Of a stretch of DNA of 64,000 nt, positions 37,259-46,438 are shown piece after piece; position 1 is the first letter of the stretch, and each line of letters begins with the position of its first letter. Location of the stretch: the NCBI RefSeq assembly GCF_009707465.1, contig NZ_CP046120.1:3625501-3689500 (forward strand), in the 5' to 3' direction. The notes under the pieces were generated by a model. The model ran no database searches. It saw nothing but the letters and a program-made list of their open reading frames with translations, and was not told where the DNA came from. This stretch comes from Novosphingobium sp. Gsoil 351 (GTDB taxonomy: Bacteria > Pseudomonadota > Alphaproteobacteria > Sphingomonadales > Sphingomonadaceae). The position numbers and the translations under genes were made by a program.

Positions 37259-38587
37259 ATGCCGGCGCGCGACAAGCGCGCTCTGCTATACCTACTGTCG
37301 CTGGTGCTGGATTGCTGTGCCTTGATCGGCGGGTATTTCGTCGCGCTTAATCTGCGCGATCCGCGGTTTTTGGACACGGGTGGCCAATCGCTTCCGGTCC
37401 TTGCGATCCCGATCTTCGTCGCGCTGGCGATAGCTGGCGAAGCACAATCTGTCGAAGCGCTCGAGAGCCGCGCCATTGGCATGAAGCGCGCACTTCAAGC
37501 GCTTGGCGCAACCGCGGTCGCGCTGCTTTTGCTCGGGTTTCTGTTCAAGGCGGAGGATCTCTCGCGGATCGGGTTCGGGGTGACGTTCGTGGTTGCCGCA
37601 CTGCTGATGGTGGCGGATCGGCTTCTCCTCGATCGAATATTCAAGGCCATGATGGGCGGGCGGGCGATCTCGCAATTGCTGCTCGTTGACGGCGCCGTTG
37701 CTCAACCCGAAGCGGAGATGGCTATCATCGACGTGGGTGAGCAAGGGATCTGGCCCGACCTTTCGCGCCCCGATCTCATTGACACGCTCTCGCGCATGAT
37801 TGCCGATTACGACCGGGTGGTTGTCGCCAGCCGTGCCGAGCATCATCAGGCTTGGGCCAAGTTCCTCAAGGGCAGCGACGTAGGCGGCGAGATTCTTTTT
37901 CCTCGCGCCGAGCTTCTCGGTGCGGTTGCGATCGGCGCCTGCGGACACCATGACACGCTGGTACTCTCGCGCGGGCCGCTGAGCCTTTACAGCCGCCTCC
38001 AAAAGCGCGCGTTCGATCTGGCAATCACGGTTCCCTTGCTGCTGGTGCTGGCAATGCCGCTGCTGCTGGTGGCGCTGGCGATCAGGCTCGAAAGCAAAGG
38101 TCCGGCGCTGTTCCGGCAGATCCGGGTCGGGCATGGCAACCGCCAGTTCAGCATCTACAAGTTCCGATCGATGCGGGCCGAAGCGAGCGATTCCAGGGGC
38201 GACCGTTCGACCTCGCGCGACGACGATCGGATAACGCGTATCGGGCGTCTGATCCGCCGCACCAGCATCGACGAACTGCCCCAACTGTTCAACGTCCTGA
38301 AGGGCGACATGAGCCTGGTCGGGCCGCGCCCGCACGCGTTGGGTTCGCTGGCGGGGAACGAGCTGTTCTGGGAAGTGAACGACAGCTACTGGATGCGCCA
38401 CGCATTGAAGCCCGGGATCACCGGTCTGGCGCAAATCCGTGGCTTTCGTGGCGCCACGGGCAACTCCGACGATCTCGAACAGCGGCTTCGCTGCGATCTG
38501 GAGTATCTTCAAAACTGGAGCGTCGGCAACGATTTCCTGATCCTGCTCAAAACCTTGCGCGTGGTCGTGCATTCGAACGCGTTTTAG
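37259..38587 (+). CDS. Polyprenyl-phosphate sugar-1-phosphate transferase (initiating)
   Basis: A 442-residue enzyme of the exopolysaccharide polyprenyl glycosylphosphotransferase type. Four N-terminal helices (about 10-125) and a CoA-binding-like middle are followed by the bacterial sugar transferase domain (about 245-440): KRAFDLAI, IYKFRSMRAE, TSIDELPQLFNVLKGDMSLV then GPRPHA, and KPGITGLAQIRGFRG. It starts repeat-unit synthesis by putting a sugar phosphate on undecaprenyl phosphate. The next gene starts one base after its stop. Confidence 0.94.
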   Translation: MPARDKRALLYLLSLVLDCCALIGGYFVALNLRDPRFLDTGGQSLPVLAIPIFVALAIAGEAQSVEALESRAIGMKRALQALGATAVALLLLGFLFKAEDLSRIGFGVTFVVAALLMVADRLLLDRIFKAMMGGRAISQLLLVDGAVAQPEAEMAIIDVGEQGIWPDLSRPDLIDTLSRMIADYDRVVVASRAEHHQAWAKFLKGSDVGGEILFPRAELLGAVAIGACGHHDTLVLSRGPLSLYSRLQKRAFDLAITVPLLLVLAMPLLLVALAIRLESKGPALFRQIRVGHGNRQFSIYKFRSMRAEASDSRGDRSTSRDDDRITRIGRLIRRTSIDELPQLFNVLKGDMSLVGPRPHALGSLAGNELFWEVNDSYWMRHALKPGITGLAQIRGFRGATGNSDDLEQRLRCDLEYLQNWSVGNDFLILLKTLRVVVHSNAF

Positions 38588-38588
38588 G

Positions 38589-39110
38589 ATGCGGGGGTTT
38601 TTTGAACGCGCCGCCAACGCGGTAATTGCCCGTACCTGGGATCTTGGTTCGAACGAACTGCGTCGATCTCTCGTCCGCACCGCCATGCGCGGGTTCGAGA
38701 CTGCGACCTACGAGCGCTTGCGACATAACGGCCTGACTCTTGACGGAATAATCGATATCGGGGCGACTGCGGAGACTGGTCCCGCTCCGTGCGGACGATC
38801 TTTCCAAAATGTCCGTTTCTGATGGTGGAAGCGCAGACCTCGCTCGAACCTCAACTGGCGCGCGCCTGCCGGGAGATCGACGGGGCGCAGTATCGGATCG
38901 CCTTGCTCGGACCGGCCGAAGGCGAGGAGCGGGGGTTCTTCGAGATGGGGACCGGATCGTCGTTACTGCCCGAGAACAGCAACGTCGCTCGCACGCAAAC
39001 AGTTTCGGTGACGCGGACACTCGACACCCTAACTGGCGAGGCCATGCCCGGCGCAGAGGCGATCTTCCTCACGCTAGATGTACAGGGTGCCGAACTAATG
39101 ATCCTCGCCG
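38589..39110 (+). pseudogene. FkbM-family methyltransferase, frameshifted and truncated
   Basis: The reading starts MRGFFERAANAVIARTWDLG and reaches DGIIDIGA. It must then change frame near 38766 (one missing base, perhaps A of GCGAAC) to continue as GDWSRSVRTIFPKCPFLMVE and end at LTLDVQGAELMILAGA. These are FkbM SAM-dependent methyltransferase motifs. The 3' end is lost where IS3-type sequence begins at about 39110. It would have O-methylated a sugar of the polymer. Truncation by a mobile element makes loss real even if the frameshift is an error. Confidence 0.8.
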
Positions 39111-39430
39111 GTGCTGAAGACCGACCAGGCGCGGCAGATGAAGGATCTGGAGAAGGAGAATCTTCGGCTACGCCGGGCGATCTCTGATCTGACGCTCGAC
39201 AAGTTGATCCTGCAGGAGGCTGCGAGGGGAAACTCCTGAGCCCTGCGCGGCGCAGGCGCTGTATCAATCATGTGCGTGGCGCAGTGGCGGTATCCGAACG
39301 ACGGATCTGCCAGGTGCTTGGCCAGCGTTGATCGACGTAGCCCAAGGTGCCGCGCGGTGCAGATGACGAAGATGCGCTCACTGAGGATATCGTGGCGCTG
39401 GCCCGCAAATATGGTCGCTATGGCTATCGC
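39110..39430 (+). mobile_element. IS3-family remnant (end of orfA, start of orfB)
   Basis: From about 39110 the plus strand reads KTDQARQMKDLEKENLRLRR then AISDLTLDKLILQEAARGN and a stop, the C terminus of an IS3-type OrfA. It is followed by SPARRRRCINHVRGAVAVSE and RRICQVLGQR, then after in-frame stops PRGADDEDALTEDIVALARK, YGRYGYR: the N terminus of OrfB. The catalytic DDE part is missing. The remnant ends at about 39430, where IS1380-type sequence begins on the other strand. Confidence 0.75.
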
Positions 39431-39658
39431 CAGCATCCGTGCCTGCAGAATGTCGCCCAGACCATCGGCGATCCGGCTCTGGTCCCGAGGGTCGGCAATG
39501 CAGTTGGCCAGACGCCCGGCAATGCCCATCCGGCGCTCCGCCTGGGCCAGCAACAGCACCCCGCCGTCCGACGTCAGTCGCCTCCCATCGAAAGCCGCAG
39601 TTACTTTCTTGCGGCAGATCGCTGGGAATCCAAAAGGAACAACGCTATCGTCGATCAT
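39419..39658 (-). mobile_element. IS1380-family transposase remnant (N terminus)
   Basis: On the minus strand, about 80 residues from ATG 39658 read DDSVVPFGFPAICRKKVTAA, FDGRRLTSDGGVLLLAQAER and ANCIADPRDQSRIADGLGDI, matching the start of IS1380-type transposases. After LQARMLAIAI the match stops, at the same 12-base stretch where the IS3 OrfB ends on the plus strand. No catalytic residues remain. The two remnants share ATGGCTATCGCC at the junction. Confidence 0.75.
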
Positions 39659-39936
39659 GGCGGGCGTGGCACTTTCTGTCCGGTGTCAGAGGGCCGTCCA
39701 AGCTACTATTCTCTACCCTGAATCAGTAGTTTAAGCTACGATCGCCAACCAGTAACAACGCCGCTGATGACAATCCGCGTTATAGGCCTGCCGAAGTTCC
39801 GTCGCAGCAGGGGGGCAGCGCATGTTCGCCATTTTGGCTAATCGAACTGCCCTGCACCGCTAAAGCTTAACTTTCAGCGCGTATCGCATTGCAACAAAGG
39901 GCAAAGTCTCTATCGCCTCAGGGCAGACTTCGCCTC
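39659..39936. other. Gap between IS remnants and methyltransferase
   Basis: No gene is seen. The left part (to about 39725) is probably the outer flank of the IS1380 copy; no clear terminal repeat was identified. The right part is ordinary intergenic sequence before the methyltransferase. Confidence 0.35.
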
Positions 39937-40722
39937 ATGGTGGCAATGGAACTGCGCTCGCCTGGCGGCGTCGCACGTTCCTTGCGCACGGGGCGGATCG
40001 GGAAAGAAGAGTTCGAGATGGCGATCGACAAGGCGAAGGCATGGGACACTTCCATGCTCGGTTATGCTGACGAGTTGAAGCGCATCGTCGCCGCCTACCA
40101 GGACGCCCGCATCCTTGAACTCGGCGCGGGTCGGCGCGCCTCGTTCACGCTGGATGAGATGGCCGGCTCCGTCCAAAGTTACACGGTAAACGACATCGAC
40201 GAAGAAGAATTGTCGCTGCTCCCCGGAGGGTATGACAAGGCCTGCTTTGACGTATGCGGCGATGCCTCGAATTTTGCCGACTCCTATGATGTCGTCTTCT
40301 CGAGGTTCCTTGCTGAGCACGTGCCCGACGGCGAGACGATGCACCGAAACGTGTTCGAAGTGCTGCGTCCGGGGGGAACCGCGTTTCACCTGATCCCTAC
40401 CCTTTATGCCATGCCGTTCCTGATCAACAAATACATGCCTGAAAGGTTGACCCAGGCGATGCTCAGGCTTCTTAGTCCGCGGCGGTCGATCAATCCAAAA
40501 TTTCCGGCGCCTTATTCAGGATGCTACGCAAATCCCAGCCGCATGACCAAGATGCTGAAAGGAATTGGATATCGCGAAGTGGAGTTCCGCAATTTCTACG
40601 GCCATTTTTATTATGAGAAGATCCCGGTTTTGAAGCAGGTGCATGAAAAATTCTCCGAAATTGCGGCCGATCGTGACTGGCATTTCGTCGGTACTTACGC
40701 CTACATCAAGGCATCCAGGTAG
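39937..40722 (+). CDS. Class I SAM-dependent methyltransferase
   Basis: A 261-residue protein with motif I ILELGAGRRASFTLDE (about 68-83), VNDIDEEELSLL (acidic loop) and SYDVVFSRFLAEHVPD (motif IV region), then LRPGGTAFHLIPTLY. It probably methylates a sugar or small precursor of the surface polymer. The start is uncertain: ATG 39937 is used, but the frame opens at a TTG at 39889 and another ATG lies at 39946; none has a strong ribosome site. It has no membrane segment. Confidence 0.82.
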   Translation: MVAMELRSPGGVARSLRTGRIGKEEFEMAIDKAKAWDTSMLGYADELKRIVAAYQDARILELGAGRRASFTLDEMAGSVQSYTVNDIDEEELSLLPGGYDKACFDVCGDASNFADSYDVVFSRFLAEHVPDGETMHRNVFEVLRPGGTAFHLIPTLYAMPFLINKYMPERLTQAMLRLLSPRRSINPKFPAPYSGCYANPSRMTKMLKGIGYREVEFRNFYGHFYYEKIPVLKQVHEKFSEIAADRDWHFVGTYAYIKASR

Positions 40723-40754
40723 GACTGCGACCGCTAAAGGTTGGCACGGCACCG

Positions 40755-42161
40755 ATGCGCAATCCTTCCTCATCGCCTCGGCGTTTTGAGCGCCTCACCC
40801 GGTCGTGGTTGTCGTGCCCACTGGCAAGCCAACTGGGCTGGGTGGTAGTCCCGTTCGGCGTGCAGCAGGTCATTCGCCTGGGTACCCAGATCGCGCTGGC
40901 ACGAATGCTCGCGCCCGAAATGTTCGGGCTCATGTTGCTGGTTAACACTTTGCGGACGGGAGCGGAGTTGCTGTCCGATATCGGCATCGGTCAGAGCGTC
41001 GTGCGTTCTCCCAATGGCGACGCGCGCAATTTCCTCAATGTCGCTTGGACGCTTCAGGTTCTGCGGGGAGCAGGCTTGACCGCCTTAATGCTCGGGCTCG
41101 CCTACCCCATCGCGAGCATCTACCGACAGCCGGAGCTTCTGCTGATCATCCTTACCGTTAGCCCGATCTTCCTGATTTCCGGCCTGATGTCGCCATCGCT
41201 GTTCGTGGCGCAGCGTCAATTTAAACTCAAGACCCGTGCCATCTACGACATCCTCAACGTCGTTTTTGCCTGCGCGATAACCATCGCGCTGGCGTGGATA
41301 ATGCCCAACGTGTGGGCTCTGGTCCTCGGGCTGATGATCAGCACGTTATTTGGCACGGTGATCAGCTTTTTCCTCGGCGACGGGTTTCGCCCGCGGCTTG
41401 CCTGGGACCGCAGCCACGTGGCGCAGATCCTTCATTTCGGAAAGTGGATATTCTTTTCAACCGCGCTCTACTATGCCGCCACCAGCTTCGACCGGATGTA
41501 CTTCGTCGGTGTGCTCTCGCTGACGTTGGCGGGCGTGTTTGGGATTGCCCGAACTTTTTCCGACATGCTGGGTGCGCTGGCCCAGCGCGCTGGCGCCTAT
41601 ATCGTTTTTCCGAAGGTCGTAGCGCTTGTTGAACGCCGCAGCGAGGTCGCCCCGCGCCTACGGGCGACCCGCCGCAAGATGCTGATGCTTGTGGCGATCG
41701 TCACCGGACTTGGTATCGCGATGTCCGACGAGTTCATTCTGCTCGCCTACGATGCGCGTTATCATGCCGCGGCGTTCATGATCCCGGTTCTTCTCGTCAG
41801 CATGTGGTTCGGGATCCTGTCCACATTTGCGGATTCGATGTTGATGGGCTGCGGACGACCAGCACCGGGGGCTTGGGCAAACGGGGCGAAGTTCGGGGTC
41901 ATGCTGGTCGGCCTGCCGCACGCGGTCGCTCGCGGCGACATGATGCAGGCTCTGGCGGTTCTGATCGCCGCTGAGGTTGCGCGGTGGCTTTTCCTCATAC
42001 CTGCATCTCGTGCCGAGCGCTTCGCTAAGGTGCGAGACGACGTCTTTCTGACTGGCCTCCTGGTTTTCGTCGCCGTGGGCGCGAAAGTGCTTCTTGGCTT
42101 TGCGGGGATTGTCCCGAACCCGGCGCAGTGGTGGGCAATGCGCGAGCTGCTGTATGTCTGA
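40755..42161 (+). CDS. Oligosaccharide flippase (Wzx-like, MOP superfamily)
   Basis: A 468-residue membrane protein with about 12-14 helices. The N-terminal VPFGVQQVIRLGTQIALARM then LAPEMFGLML and later FGKWIFFSTALYYAATSFDR are typical of polysaccharide flippases, which carry lipid-linked repeat units across the inner membrane. It starts at ATG 40755 and overlaps the next glycosyltransferase by 8 bases. With the initiating transferase before it and a Wzy-like protein at 46386, a Wzx/Wzy route is suggested. Confidence 0.9.
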   Translation: MRNPSSSPRRFERLTRSWLSCPLASQLGWVVVPFGVQQVIRLGTQIALARMLAPEMFGLMLLVNTLRTGAELLSDIGIGQSVVRSPNGDARNFLNVAWTLQVLRGAGLTALMLGLAYPIASIYRQPELLLIILTVSPIFLISGLMSPSLFVAQRQFKLKTRAIYDILNVVFACAITIALAWIMPNVWALVLGLMISTLFGTVISFFLGDGFRPRLAWDRSHVAQILHFGKWIFFSTALYYAATSFDRMYFVGVLSLTLAGVFGIARTFSDMLGALAQRAGAYIVFPKVVALVERRSEVAPRLRATRRKMLMLVAIVTGLGIAMSDEFILLAYDARYHAAAFMIPVLLVSMWFGILSTFADSMLMGCGRPAPGAWANGAKFGVMLVGLPHAVARGDMMQALAVLIAAEVARWLFLIPASRAERFAKVRDDVFLTGLLVFVAVGAKVLLGFAGIVPNPAQWWAMRELLYV

Positions 42162-43129
42162 AGCGGGTCCGCGCACCGGTGTTGTCGTGATCGGCCGCAA
42201 CGAAGGCGACCGCCTGAAGCGATGTCTGCTCTCTTTGCAAGGTAGCGGCTGCCCGATAGTCTATGTCGATAGCGATTCGAACGATGGCAGCCGCGAAACC
42301 GCCACGATGTTTGGTGCGAGGACAGTGCGGCTCGACATGAGCAGCCCCTTCACCGCCGCGAGAGCTCGCGCCGAAGGTTTCGCCACGCTCGAAATCTCCC
42401 ATCCCGACCTAGAGACTGTATTCTTCGTTGACGGCGATTGCGAGGTCGAGCACGGGTTCCTGGCCACGGCCGAGCGGTTCCTCGCCGACCATACCGATTT
42501 TGCCGTCGTATCCGGCCGAAGGCGCGAGCGCTTTCCCGAGGCTTCGCGCTACAACCGCGTGATCGACGGGGAGTGGGACACTCCCGTGGGAAAAGCCACG
42601 GCTTGCGGGGGGGGACGCGCTGTTTCGGTGTAGCGCCTACCGGGAGGCTGGCGGCTTCGATCCTCGCATTTTGGCTGGCGAGGAGCCGGAACTGTGCGCG
42701 CGGCTGCGCCGCAAGGGCTGGTTGATCATGCGCATCGATGCTCCGATGACGATTCACGATGCGGCGATGAAGCGCTTTTCGCAGTGGTGGATGCGGGCTA
42801 TCCGTAGCGGCATGGGGTATGGTCAGGCATGGAGCTTGACCCGGCATGGGGAAGGCGAGGGCCTTTATCGAAGGGAGATTTGGCGCGCCTTGATCTGGGC
42901 AGGGTCGCTGCCGCTGATCGGCATGGCGCTCGCGGTGCTGGTTAAGCCGGCACTGATTCTGCTTTGGCCCGGCCTTACCGCGCTTCAGTTCTTACGCCTC
43001 GCGGTGCGAAAAGGCCCGTTCGCAAGCTTTCTATCGATCGTCGGCAAATACGCCGAACTGATCGGCATCGCGTGGTTCGCTGTCCGCAGGCTTCGCGGAA
43101 GGGTGGGGGGCACGGTGATGTACAAGTGA
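42154..43129 (+). pseudogene. Glycosyltransferase family 2, frameshifted as given
   Basis: The frame starts at ATG 42154 with TGVVVIGRNEGDRLKRCLLS, has YVDSDSNDGS and FFVDGDCEVEHGF (DxD-type), and then breaks in an eight-G run (42607-42614). Removing one G gives ACGGDALFRCSAYREAGGFD and PRILAGEEPELCARLRRKGW, continuing to 43129 as a 324-residue protein with two C-terminal hydrophobic segments. GEEPEL is the catalytic acid region. The overlap with both neighbours (8 and 4 bases) is kept, so the gene is probably whole in the organism. Confidence 0.85.
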
Positions 43130-44385
43130 ACGGCGCTGGGAGCAGAGCAAGCGCTGTTCGCAGCCCGGTGGGCTATGTACTCACGCACTATCCCAAGCTC
43201 GCTCAAACCTTCATTGCGGGCGAGATCGAGGCGGTGGAGCGCGCGGGGCAGCCGCTTTACATCTTCGCCATGAACGCACCGGAAGTATCCGAGACCTGCC
43301 GCCCCGGCGCCGAGGCGGAGGTAGCGCGAACCGTTTATCTCAAACGGTCGCTGGGCGCCGGGCTGGGCGCGCTGGCTTTGCAATCGATGCGCCATCCCTT
43401 GCGCATGGCGCGGGTGTGGAGATTGGCAGTCTCGAGCGGCGGCGGACATCCTGCGCGGATTGTGCGGCGACTCTCTCATCTGGCGCAAGCGGCGCTGGTC
43501 GCTCGATGCGCTGAACGTGAGGGCATCGAGCGACTGCATGCGCACTTCGGCCTTGCGCCAGCAACGATCGTGTGGCTAGCAACCGCGATTGCGCGCGCCT
43601 CTGGTCGAGATGATGCGAAATTCAGCTTTACCATCCATGGCTTCCACGATTTCTTTGATGCCGCTGAAACCCGGCTCGATCTTAAGGCGGCCGATGCCGC
43701 TGCGGTTTTTTGCATCAGCGATTTCACTCGTTCGCAACTGTGCCTCACAACCGATCCCGGGTTGTGGCCGCGTTTCCATGTCGTGCGTTGCGGCATTGAC
43801 CTGAGCACGTTCGCCTATCGCGACCCTCCCACGCTTGGCTCCCGGCGGCGCATCGTCGCGCTTGGCCGGCTCTCACCCGAGAAGGGCTTCGCGGTCCTCA
43901 TCGAAGCGGTTGCCGCGCTGTTGAAGCGGAGAAAGGACCTAGACTTGAGAATCATCGGGGAAGGGCAGGCCCGTGGCGCACTCGAAGCGCAAATCGCAGC
44001 ACTCGGCGTGGGCCATTCGATCAGTCTCACCGGTGAACTTGCGCCTGACGAGGTGCGGCACGAGCTTGGTGCGAGCGATGTCTTCAGCATGCCGTCGTTC
44101 AGCGAGGGTCTCCCGATCTCGATCATGGAAGCGATGGCCGTGGGCGTCCCGGTCGTGACCACCTGGGTCGCCGGAATTCCCGAACTGGCGCGAGACGGAA
44201 GTACCGCGCTGACCGTAGCGCCAAGTGACAGCGCAGGCATGGCCAAGGCCATCGAAAGGCTGCTCGACGACGGGCCCCTGCGCTTGCGGCTCGCGCGCGC
44301 GGCGCGAACGCGGGTCGAGCAGCAACACGATATCAATCGCTGTGGGGAGACGGTTGCTCACCTCCTCCGGGGGGACATGGCATGA
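43126..44385 (+). CDS. Glycosyltransferase family 4 (WcaL/AmsK-like)
   Basis: A 419-residue GT-B enzyme. The start GYVLTHYPKLAQTFIAGEIE is typical of the colanic-acid-type enzymes, with LHAHFGLAPATIVWLA and FTIHGFHDFF in the acceptor half and RRIVALGRLSPEKGFAVLIE, IIGEGQARGALE and PSFSEGLPISIMEAMAVGVP (E-x7-E) in the donor half. It begins at GTG 43126, overlapping the previous stop by 4 bases, so translation is coupled. The sugar is not known. Confidence 0.92.
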   Translation: MNGAGSRASAVRSPVGYVLTHYPKLAQTFIAGEIEAVERAGQPLYIFAMNAPEVSETCRPGAEAEVARTVYLKRSLGAGLGALALQSMRHPLRMARVWRLAVSSGGGHPARIVRRLSHLAQAALVARCAEREGIERLHAHFGLAPATIVWLATAIARASGRDDAKFSFTIHGFHDFFDAAETRLDLKAADAAAVFCISDFTRSQLCLTTDPGLWPRFHVVRCGIDLSTFAYRDPPTLGSRRRIVALGRLSPEKGFAVLIEAVAALLKRRKDLDLRIIGEGQARGALEAQIAALGVGHSISLTGELAPDEVRHELGASDVFSMPSFSEGLPISIMEAMAVGVPVVTTWVAGIPELARDGSTALTVAPSDSAGMAKAIERLLDDGPLRLRLARAARTRVEQQHDINRCGETVAHLLRGDMA

Positions 44386-45449
44386 GCCAGGGCGCCCTTC
44401 GCCCCTTGCGGGCCGCGGTGATCGGATGCGGCGCGATCGCTTACGAACATCTACCGTTCATCGTCGGTTCGGGAGCGGCACTTCCTGTGGCCTTGTGCGA
44501 TCGCTCGCATGCCATGGCGGCCGCCGCCGCGGCCCACTTCGAGATCGATGTAGCGCTGTACACCGATGCCCAGAGTATGCTCGCCGCCGAACGCCCCGAA
44601 CTCGTGCACATACTCTCGCCGCCGCAAACGCACGACTCGCTAGTGCGCCTCGCGCTCGCGGCAGGCTCGCATGTCGTCTGCGAGAAGCCGATGACCGGGT
44701 CCGCCGCCGAAACCGAAGAACTGCTCGCCGCAGCTCAAGTTGCAGGGCGGGTGCTGGTCGAGAGCCGGAACTTGCTGTTCAACGATCCAGTGCTGAAACT
44801 CTTGGGGCTGATCGGCAGCGGTCGGTTGGGTGAAGTGCGCGAGTGCGAGATTTTGCTGACACTCGATTTTCTCGGCGGACCGATGGGCGATCGAAACTTG
44901 GCCGGACCGGGTGTTGTGCTACCGGGTGGTGCGGTACAGGATTTTCTGCCTCACCTCGTCTATCTGCTCCAGGCGTTAACGGGCGTCGGATCCGCCGACA
45001 CCGTGGTGGGCGAATACAGCAACCGAAGTGGTAACCTGCGCGCCCAGTTCGACTTTTGCGACGTGCTGTTACGTTGCGGAAAAGTACGCGGGCGGCTGCG
45101 CGTAGCGACCGATGTCGAGCCGAGTGCCTTTCGCGTGATCGTGCGCGGTAGTGATGCGAGCGTGGAAACCGATCTATACAACCCGTTCCTACGGTTTGAA
45201 GGCGCACCCAGTGTCGGCAAGCGTTATCCCTTGGGCCAAATGCTGGCGGGCTTCAGCCTTGCGGGCGCAGGCCTCACCAACCTGCGGAACAAGATCGGTC
45301 GGCACGGCACCATGCACGGCCTGCCGCGCATGCTGGCCGCGGTCTATGCCGCAATTCGTGAAGACCGTGTGCCGCCGATCACGCCCGCTGAAATGCTTGC
45401 CACCGCCCGGCTGACCGATCAGATCGTCGCATTGGGGAAACCGGCATGA
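44382..45449 (+). CDS. Gfo/Idh/MocA family oxidoreductase
   Basis: A 355-residue NAD(P)-dependent oxidoreductase with the N-terminal Rossmann motif AAVIGCGAIAYEHLPFI, HILSPPQTHDSLV and the family lysine motif CEKPMT (Lys near residue 105). The C-terminal half is the usual beta-sheet substrate domain. Such enzymes in polysaccharide loci oxidise or reduce nucleotide sugars. It overlaps both neighbours by 4 bases (ATGA), within a tight operon. Confidence 0.9.
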   Translation: MSQGALRPLRAAVIGCGAIAYEHLPFIVGSGAALPVALCDRSHAMAAAAAAHFEIDVALYTDAQSMLAAERPELVHILSPPQTHDSLVRLALAAGSHVVCEKPMTGSAAETEELLAAAQVAGRVLVESRNLLFNDPVLKLLGLIGSGRLGEVRECEILLTLDFLGGPMGDRNLAGPGVVLPGGAVQDFLPHLVYLLQALTGVGSADTVVGEYSNRSGNLRAQFDFCDVLLRCGKVRGRLRVATDVEPSAFRVIVRGSDASVETDLYNPFLRFEGAPSVGKRYPLGQMLAGFSLAGAGLTNLRNKIGRHGTMHGLPRMLAAVYAAIREDRVPPITPAEMLATARLTDQIVALGKPA

Positions 45450-46438
45450 GAGTTTTCGTGACCGGTGCCGGCGGCTTCCTCGGCAGCGCAATTGCCAAGG
45501 CGGCTGCAAACGAGGGACACGAAGTTCTGTCCATGCACCGGCCGACATCGCCGTTGAGTTATGCCGACGACATTGCCGGGATAATCCCCGTACCAGGCGA
45601 TCTACGCCAAGACGGCGACTGGCGCGATCACCTGGCGCGCGCCGAGAGCGTCATTCACTGCGCCGCGGCAGCTTCGGGCGACCTTGCTACGCAGCTTGGC
45701 GGAACCGTACTCGCGACCGAGAATCTGCTCACCGCCCTTCCGGACACGCTTGCTCGGTTCGTCCACATTTCCAGTTTTTCCGTTTACGACTTCGGCGCGC
45801 CTCCCCTGATGGGTCCACTGGACGAACGCACGCCGCTCGAACGTCGGCCGTTGCGGCGCGACACCTACACGCAGACCAAGCTGATGCAGGAGGAGATGGT
45901 GCGCGCACATTGCCGTGCAAAGGTGATTCCCCTTGTGGTCATCCGCCCTGGGGCAATCTACGGACCAGGCAAGGACTGGGATTTCGGCCGGGCGCTGCGC
46001 GTTGGGCCTTTCGACCTGATCTTCGCGCCGCTGTCCAGAATGCGGTTAATACACGTCGATGATTGCGCGCGGGCAATCGTGGCAGCTTTGAGCGCGCCGT
46101 TCGACGATGAATCCATCGTCAACATTGTGGGCTCTAATCCGCCAACGCATTGGGGCTTTCATCGGCGCGGGCGGCAGGGGGGGGCACCGCTGGGCTGGCC
46201 GGTTCCGGTTCCCTATGCCTTGCTCAGGCTGCTCGGAGGCGCGGCGTGGTTGACAAGCAAGACTTTCTTCAACGGTCGGGCACAGCTTCCGGAATTATTG
46301 GACCCGCCGCGGATCCAGGCCCGCTGGCGCCCGCTGCGCTATGCCAATACGCGAGCAAGATCGTCGCTCGGCTGGGATGAGGGGATCAGCGTGGCCAACG
46401 CGGTAACGGAAATGTTGCTGCCACGGTCGGGTACGTAA
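45446..46438 (+). CDS. NAD-dependent epimerase/dehydratase (extended SDR)
   Basis: A 330-residue extended SDR. It has VTGAGGFLGSAIAKAA at residues 5-20, the catalytic Ser in FVHISSFSVYD and YxxxK in YTQTKLMQEE, with VIRPGAIYGPGKDW after it. It likely modifies a nucleotide sugar together with the preceding oxidoreductase. Around residues 235-255 (46150-46210, near a seven-G run) the sequence turns unusually Arg/Gly-rich before returning to VPYALLRLLGG, so a compensated local frameshift is possible. The last 53 bases overlap the convergent ligase gene. Confidence 0.85.
   Translation: MRVFVTGAGGFLGSAIAKAAANEGHEVLSMHRPTSPLSYADDIAGIIPVPGDLRQDGDWRDHLARAESVIHCAAAASGDLATQLGGTVLATENLLTALPDTLARFVHISSFSVYDFGAPPLMGPLDERTPLERRPLRRDTYTQTKLMQEEMVRAHCRAKVIPLVVIRPGAIYGPGKDWDFGRALRVGPFDLIFAPLSRMRLIHVDDCARAIVAALSAPFDDESIVNIVGSNPPTHWGFHRRGRQGGAPLGWPVPVPYALLRLLGGAAWLTSKTFFNGRAQLPELLDPPRIQARWRPLRYANTRARSSLGWDEGISVANAVTEMLLPRSGT

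Noticed and set aside
42964..43125. N-terminal extension of the GT4 gene from 42964
   Set aside because: It lies fully within the previous glycosyltransferase; GTG 43126 gives a 4-base coupled start and a normal family N terminus.
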